Shown here piece by piece: positions 7,859-10,897 of a DNA stretch of 10,897 nt; positions within the stretch are counted from its first letter, which is position 1, and every line of letters starts with the position of its first letter. The notes below the pieces were generated by a model. It saw only the letters and a list, made by a program, of their open reading frames with translations, did no database searches and had not been told where the DNA came from. The translations under genes were made by a program, and so were the position numbers. The stretch is from contig DLXG01000013.1 of the NCBI GenBank assembly GCA_003448875.1, positions 1 through 10,897 on the forward strand, written 5' to 3'. Source of the DNA: Anaerolineaceae bacterium. Its GTDB lineage: Bacteria; Chloroflexota; Anaerolineae; Anaerolineales; Anaerolineaceae.

Positions 7859-8437
7859 ATGCTCAGGCAGCGCATCTTATTCGCCGGCAGGTGGGCCATG
7901 ATGAGTTTAGGACTCATTGCTCTCGCTGCCTGCAATGCGATGCCGCTGGAAATTCGAGTAGAAAACCAGAGCAGCCTGCCGGTTTGCGAGGTGTATCTTT
8001 CCCCGCAGCAGCAAACCGATTTTGGGGAGAATCAACTGGCCGAAGGTGAAATGATCGCCAGCGGCGAACAACACACCTTCATCCTTGAAGCCGGCGAATA
8101 CGACCTGCTGGTGCGCGATTGCTCTGAAGAAACGCTCTACTCCGAAGCCAACATTTCTCAAAGCCGCCACATTATTCTCGGCGGGGAAGGGAAAATCCCC
8201 CTCAAAGTGACCAATCAAACCTCACGGGAAATTTGCTATCTTTACATTAGCACTGGTGAAGAATGGGGCGAAGACCGGCTTGGCAAAGTAGAAAGTATCC
8301 TGCCCAACGCTAAACGGATCTTTTTCCTGCCGCCGGCTGTGTATCATGCCCGCGCTTTGGATTGCGATGAGAACGTGGTGGCAGAAATGGAAGAGGTCAA
8401 TCTGAGCGACTCTTTTGAGTGGGTCGTCTTACCCTGA
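7859..8437 (+). CDS. Small lipoprotein of two homologous repeats, function unknown
   Basis: A 192-residue secreted lipoprotein. I chose the ATG at 7859 because it gives an n-region with Arg3, Arg5 and Arg11 before the hydrophobic stretch and the ideal lipobox LAAC (Cys25). The inner ATG at 7898 would leave no positive charge. The mature protein is two copies of one domain of about 80 residues, at 29-107 and 113-191. Each copy has a start of the form PL-x-V-x-NQ-x-S, then a Cys followed by an aromatic-rich strand (VCEVYLS, ICYLYIS), a segment FGENQL or WGEDRL, an aliphatic/aromatic strand ending in a turn plus Tyr (EAGEY, PPAVY), and a DC pair. The Cys pairs 43/88 and 126/169 have nearly equal spacing (45 and 43), suggesting one disulfide per repeat. 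The protein is acidic overall. I know of no assigned function. Its position eight bases after the phosphatase gene indicates an operon and an envelope role. Confidence 0.85.
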   Translation: MLRQRILFAGRWAMMSLGLIALAACNAMPLEIRVENQSSLPVCEVYLSPQQQTDFGENQLAEGEMIASGEQHTFILEAGEYDLLVRDCSEETLYSEANISQSRHIILGGEGKIPLKVTNQTSREICYLYISTGEEWGEDRLGKVESILPNAKRIFFLPPAVYHARALDCDENVVAEMEEVNLSDSFEWVVLP

Positions 8438-8446
8438 ACAGAAGAT

Positions 8447-8475
8447 TTGACGAATACATTGCACTGGAGTATGCT
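8447..8475 (+). promoter_or_regulatory. Promoter of selC
   Basis: TTGACG (8447-8452, five of six -35 bases) is separated by exactly 17 bases from TATGCT (8470-8475, four of six). The start point seven or eight bases on falls at 8482-8483, which is the first base of the mature tRNA. It lies in the 45-bp gap after the repeat lipoprotein stop codon. Confidence 0.6.
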
Positions 8476-8482
8476 TAACGGT

Positions 8483-8576
8483 GGGAGTGGTAGGGTCCCG
8501 GTGGGCTCCCCGGTCTTCAAAACCGGTGGCGGGCCGCGTTGCGGGCCGCGGTGGGTTCGACTCCCATCCATTCCCG
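8483..8576 (+). tRNA. selC: tRNA-Sec (anticodon UCA)
   Basis: Selenocysteine tRNA, charged with serine, converted by selenocysteine synthase and delivered by SelB to UGA codons that have a SECIS hairpin. The fold was worked out by hand. The acceptor stem has 8 bp (8483-8490 with 8568-8575, one G-U). The D-stem has 6 bp (8493-8498 with 8503-8508) and a four-base CGGT loop, as in E. coli selC. The anticodon stem is CCGGT/ACCGG (8510-8514 with 8522-8526), with loop CTTCAAA and anticodon TCA at 8517-8519. The long variable arm is 8529-8549. The T-stem has 5 bp (8551-8555 with 8563-8567) around TTCGACT. The discriminator is G8576. The 8+5 acceptor/T arrangement and long D-stem are specific to bacterial tRNA-Sec and exclude tRNA-Ser or a UGA suppressor. 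The 3' end is encoded as CC followed by T, so the final A must be added after transcription. No terminator follows, so the transcript may continue into the protease gene. Confidence 0.95.
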
Positions 8577-8603
8577 CCTGACCATTTATTTGTATCCTGA
8601 ACA

Positions 8604-8608
8604 GGAAG
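8604..8608 (+). promoter_or_regulatory. Ribosome binding site of the site-2 protease gene
   Basis: GGAAG, preceded by A at 8603, lies ten bases before the ATG at 8619. The bases AGGA (8603-8606) can pair with TCCT (8595-8598) in a small hairpin, which could partly mask the site. Confidence 0.5.
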
Positions 8609-8618
8609 AAAGCAACTC

Positions 8619-9830
8619 ATGGAAGATCAGCCTTTACTGTATGAACGAGTTGAACTGGCCGTACGCCGGATTTTCTTCATCGAAGACACAACCTTTGGCG
8701 ATGAACGCAAAGGTTTTCTGGTCAAGTATCACGGGCGAATTCTATTGCCGGACACAGCCGAAGCCTATGACCGTCTGGCCGAAGCCGTTGCCCCCTTGGG
8801 TCTGACGCCCCTTTTCCGTTATGAAAACAACCGCCAGACCGTTATTTTCGTAACCAGCCGTCAGGCCCCCCGCCCTTCTAACCCGCGCACCAACCTGATC
8901 TTTTTCATCCTGACTCTGATCAGTGTCTGGTTTACCGGCGGAATGCTCAGTCTACGGGAGATGCCGGGCAACGCGATTGAGTTCATCTGGGCAATTCTGA
9001 CCGGTGGGTGGCCGTTTGCCATCAGCATGTTAGCCATCCTCACCGCCCATGAGTTTGGGCATTATTTAGTGGGCAGAAGGCACGGCGCAGGCGTCAGCCT
9101 GCCCTATTTTTTGCCGCTGCCGTTCCCGCTCAGTCCGTTTGGAACACTGGGAGCCTTCATTAACATGAAAGAACTGCCAAAGAACCGGCGGGTTTTGATG
9201 GACATCGGCATCGCCGGCCCGCTGGCCGGTCTGGTGGTGGCCATTCCGGTCTTGTTGATCGGGTTATCGCTGTCCGAGCTGTCCCCATTGCCCGCCGCTC
9301 CGCTGGGCAGCGGCCTGGGGCAGACTCAGCTGGAAGGCAACTCCATCCTCTACTTGCTGCTTAAGTTTGTTGTCTTTGGGCAGTTTTTACCCGCCCCGGC
9401 CGATTACGGCGGACTTTCGCCGCTATTGTACTGGGTGCGCTACATCTTCACCGGCCAGCCGCTGCCATATGGCGGTATGGACGTGTTACTGCATCCCGTC
9501 GCCTGGGCCGGCTGGGGCGGAATCCTGATCACATCCCTGAATCTGATCCCCGCCGGTCAACTGGATGGCGGTCATCTCTTGTATGTCCTGTTCGGGCGGG
9601 AGCGCGCCCGTCAGCTTTATCCGCTGGTGCTGCTGGCACTGGGGCTGCTGGGGTTTGTCTGGTCGGGCTGGTGGTTGTGGGCTGTATTGATTTTCCTGTT
9701 TGGACGGGTTTATGCCGAGCCGCTCGATCAGATCACCGAACTCGACCCGCGCCGCAAACGGCTGGGACTGCTGACTTTGTTCGTCTTCCTGCTGGTGTTT
9801 ACCCCGGTTCCGCTGGTACTGATGCCCTGA
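8619..9830 (+). CDS. Site-2 protease family membrane zinc metalloprotease (EGY-like)
   Basis: A 403-residue polytopic protease of the S2P/M50 family, which cuts substrate proteins within or near the membrane. The zinc-binding HEFGH lies at 144-148 in a predicted membrane helix (H144, H148, catalytic E145). The third ligand is D316 in the distal NLIPAGQLDGGH motif (to H319). A soluble N-terminal region of about 90 residues precedes the first membrane segment (about 93-112). Further hydrophobic segments lie near 121-143, 192-216, 294-312, 328-357 and 380-400. The LMDIGIAGPLAGLV helix is typical of the cyanobacterial and plant EGY-type branch. No PDZ domain is visible, unlike RseP. Substrate unknown. 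It starts 42 bases after selC with no terminator between, so read-through from the selC promoter is likely. Its 3' end overlaps the convergent PLP enzyme gene by 32 bp. Confidence 0.93.
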   Translation: MEDQPLLYERVELAVRRIFFIEDTTFGDERKGFLVKYHGRILLPDTAEAYDRLAEAVAPLGLTPLFRYENNRQTVIFVTSRQAPRPSNPRTNLIFFILTLISVWFTGGMLSLREMPGNAIEFIWAILTGGWPFAISMLAILTAHEFGHYLVGRRHGAGVSLPYFLPLPFPLSPFGTLGAFINMKELPKNRRVLMDIGIAGPLAGLVVAIPVLLIGLSLSELSPLPAAPLGSGLGQTQLEGNSILYLLLKFVVFGQFLPAPADYGGLSPLLYWVRYIFTGQPLPYGGMDVLLHPVAWAGWGGILITSLNLIPAGQLDGGHLLYVLFGRERARQLYPLVLLALGLLGFVWSGWWLWAVLIFLFGRVYAEPLDQITELDPRRKRLGLLTLFVFLLVFTPVPLVLMP

Positions 9831-10897
9831 CCAGTGTCTCGATCCATTCGCCCTGCAAGGTACGGTAGACTCCCAGCGCCGAGACGGTTAGGCATACATG
9901 GGCAGGAATGACGCCGATTAAGCCGCCGACGGCTAATGAAGCGAGCACCTGCTCTGGCAAATGCAAAATGCCGTGTTCTTGCGAAAGGCGCACCACCGCC
10001 CCGCCGTCAATCCGCGGCAACCATCCTGTTTCGTTAAGTTGCACCGGCCAGCCGTAAACCGCCTTGCCGTTTTCCTGTACGGTGTCTTTGGAAAGATGAA
10101 TGGCTCCGCCATACACAACCGCCTCGCCGCGCGCTGGGTGGAGTGCTACTACCGGGCAGGCAACCACCGCTGCAATGTCCTCTTCCCGACAGGCGCCCAA
10201 TTGAACCATCTGGGCATCGTAAAAAACAAAATTACCCGGACGGATCTCATCCACCCCATCAAACGCGCTGCTCAGGCTGCAGCCGGGCGTATCCCCAACC
10301 GATACCTCCAACCCGTCCACCCCGTTTTGCTCCAAAAAACGGCGTACCGAGTTCATGCGTTGATTGCTGCGCTGAAAACGCTGCACCACTTCCGCCGGGT
10401 TCTGGCTGTGATAAGTCTCTCCGGCATGGGTCAGCAAACCACGCAGGTTTAAGTTTCGCTTTTGACGGATCTGACGCGCCAGCAAAAGGATTTTTTCAGG
10501 ATCATCCCACGCCAAGCCAGTGCGATGGCTGCCGCTGTCCACTTTGATCCATATATCCACCGTGCGACTCACAACCGCAGCCAGCCCTTCAACATGCTCA
10601 CAGCATTCTACCAGCACCCCCAGACGGACGGTATCACTAAATTGGCGCACCAGGTCAATCTGGCGCAGGTTAAGCGGAAACGCCACCAGAATATCCTGCC
10701 AGCCGTGTCTGGCAAAGTACATCGCCATATCCAGCGATGAAACGGTGATCGCCGTTACGCCATAAGGACGAAACCACTCCCCCACCTGTGCCGACTGGTG
10801 GGTTTTGAAGTGAGGACGCAAACGCACTCCCGCGCGGCTGGCTTTCTCCGCCATACGCTGAATGTTGTGGTGTACTCGCTGCGGGTCAATCAACATG
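9799..10897 (-). CDS. PLP-dependent D-threonine aldolase/D-serine dehydratase family enzyme (5' end outside window)
   Basis: Fold-type III PLP enzyme of the alanine racemase-like D-threonine aldolase/D-serine dehydratase (DSD1-like) family. Such enzymes act on D-hydroxy-amino acids and need PLP plus a divalent metal. Counting from the visible ATG, the PLP lysine is K31 in RPHFKTH. The metal site near the C-terminus is H333 and C335 in PAHVCLTV. The barrel includes KVDSGSHRTG and a THAG turn, and the TAA is at 9799-9801. The visible ATG at 10896 is probably internal. Family members usually begin with a stretch like TP-A-L-L-I-D before the N-I-x-R-M helix, and here the frame opens directly at MLID, so ten to twenty residues probably lie beyond the edge. 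Length otherwise fits the family (about 370-390). Whether it cleaves D-threonine or dehydrates D-serine cannot be decided here. Confidence 0.88.
   Translation of the reverse strand, partial: MLIDPQRVHHNIQRMAEKASRAGVRLRPHFKTHQSAQVGEWFRPYGVTAITVSSLDMAMYFARHGWQDILVAFPLNLRQIDLVRQFSDTVRLGVLVECCEHVEGLAAVVSRTVDIWIKVDSGSHRTGLAWDDPEKILLLARQIRQKRNLNLRGLLTHAGETYHSQNPAEVVQRFQRSNQRMNSVRRFLEQNGVDGLEVSVGDTPGCSLSSAFDGVDEIRPGNFVFYDAQMVQLGACREEDIAAVVACPVVALHPARGEAVVYGGAIHLSKDTVQENGKAVYGWPVQLNETGWLPRIDGGAVVRLSQEHGILHLPEQVLASLAVGGLIGVIPAHVCLTVSALGVYRTLQGEWIETLVRASVPAEPG

Larger units (their letters stand above)
8433..8609. repeat. Near-identical short direct repeats flanking selC
   Basis: CCTGAACAGAAGA at 8433-8445 recurs as CCTGAACAGGAAGA at 8596-8609, differing by one inserted G. 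The pair brackets the selC promoter and gene. The left copy contains the stop codon of the repeat lipoprotein gene. The right copy contains the ribosome site of the protease gene. Coincidence is possible at this length. Confidence 0.35.

Noticed and set aside
8435..8437. Possible selenocysteine read-through of the repeat-lipoprotein UGA, given the adjacent selC
   Set aside because: Both repeats of the protein are complete before the stop, and the sequence after it is the selC promoter and gene, with no SECIS-like hairpin just downstream of the codon.
8344..8620. Minus-strand open frames across the selC gene
   Set aside because: They are antisense translations of a tRNA and its flanks, rich in Pro, Arg and Thr. 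This is a common annotation artefact over long-arm tRNA genes.

Overview
This window most resembles an Anaerolineae-type member of the Chloroflexota. The grounds are the balanced-to-GC-rich base composition, secreted lipoproteins with Ser/Thr/Pro linkers after the lipidated Cys, and a solute-binding protein of a rearranged type that I associate with that class. The assignment rests on pattern recognition, not on a search.

Layout. From the left edge to 5215, the minus strand carries one very long open frame (1738 codons visible, 3' end outside). It encodes a lipoprotein of the bacterial alpha-2-macroglobulin family whose thioester motif is lost. The intergenic stretch 5216-5420 holds an inverted repeat and a strong terminator that serves the next minus-strand gene. 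That gene (5421-7145) encodes a lipoprotein of the SBP_bac_5 peptide-binding family. Its domain order is circularly permuted: the canonical N-terminal part sits at the C-terminus. A divergent promoter region (7146-7283) separates it from a plus-strand cluster: a PAP2-type membrane phosphatase (7284-7850), a 192-residue lipoprotein built of two homologous repeats (7859-8437), a selenocysteine tRNA gene (selC, 8483-8576, anticodon UCA) with its own promoter, and a site-2 family membrane metalloprotease (8619-9830). The protease gene overlaps by 32 bp, tail to tail, with a minus-strand PLP enzyme of the D-threonine aldolase/D-serine dehydratase type (9799 to the right edge, 5' end probably cut).

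Function as a set. Most products act at the envelope: a macroglobulin-like surface protein, a peptide or solute receptor, a lipid-phosphate phosphatase, a small repeat lipoprotein and an intramembrane protease. Only the phosphatase and repeat lipoprotein are spaced like an operon. The selC gene shows that the organism decodes UGA as selenocysteine, although no selA, selB, selD or selenoprotein gene is visible here. There is no ribosomal RNA, CRISPR array, insertion sequence or phage gene. The points most worth a second look are the permuted binding protein, the compact selC gene whose promoter appears to start transcription at the tRNA 5' end, and the thioester-less macroglobulin.
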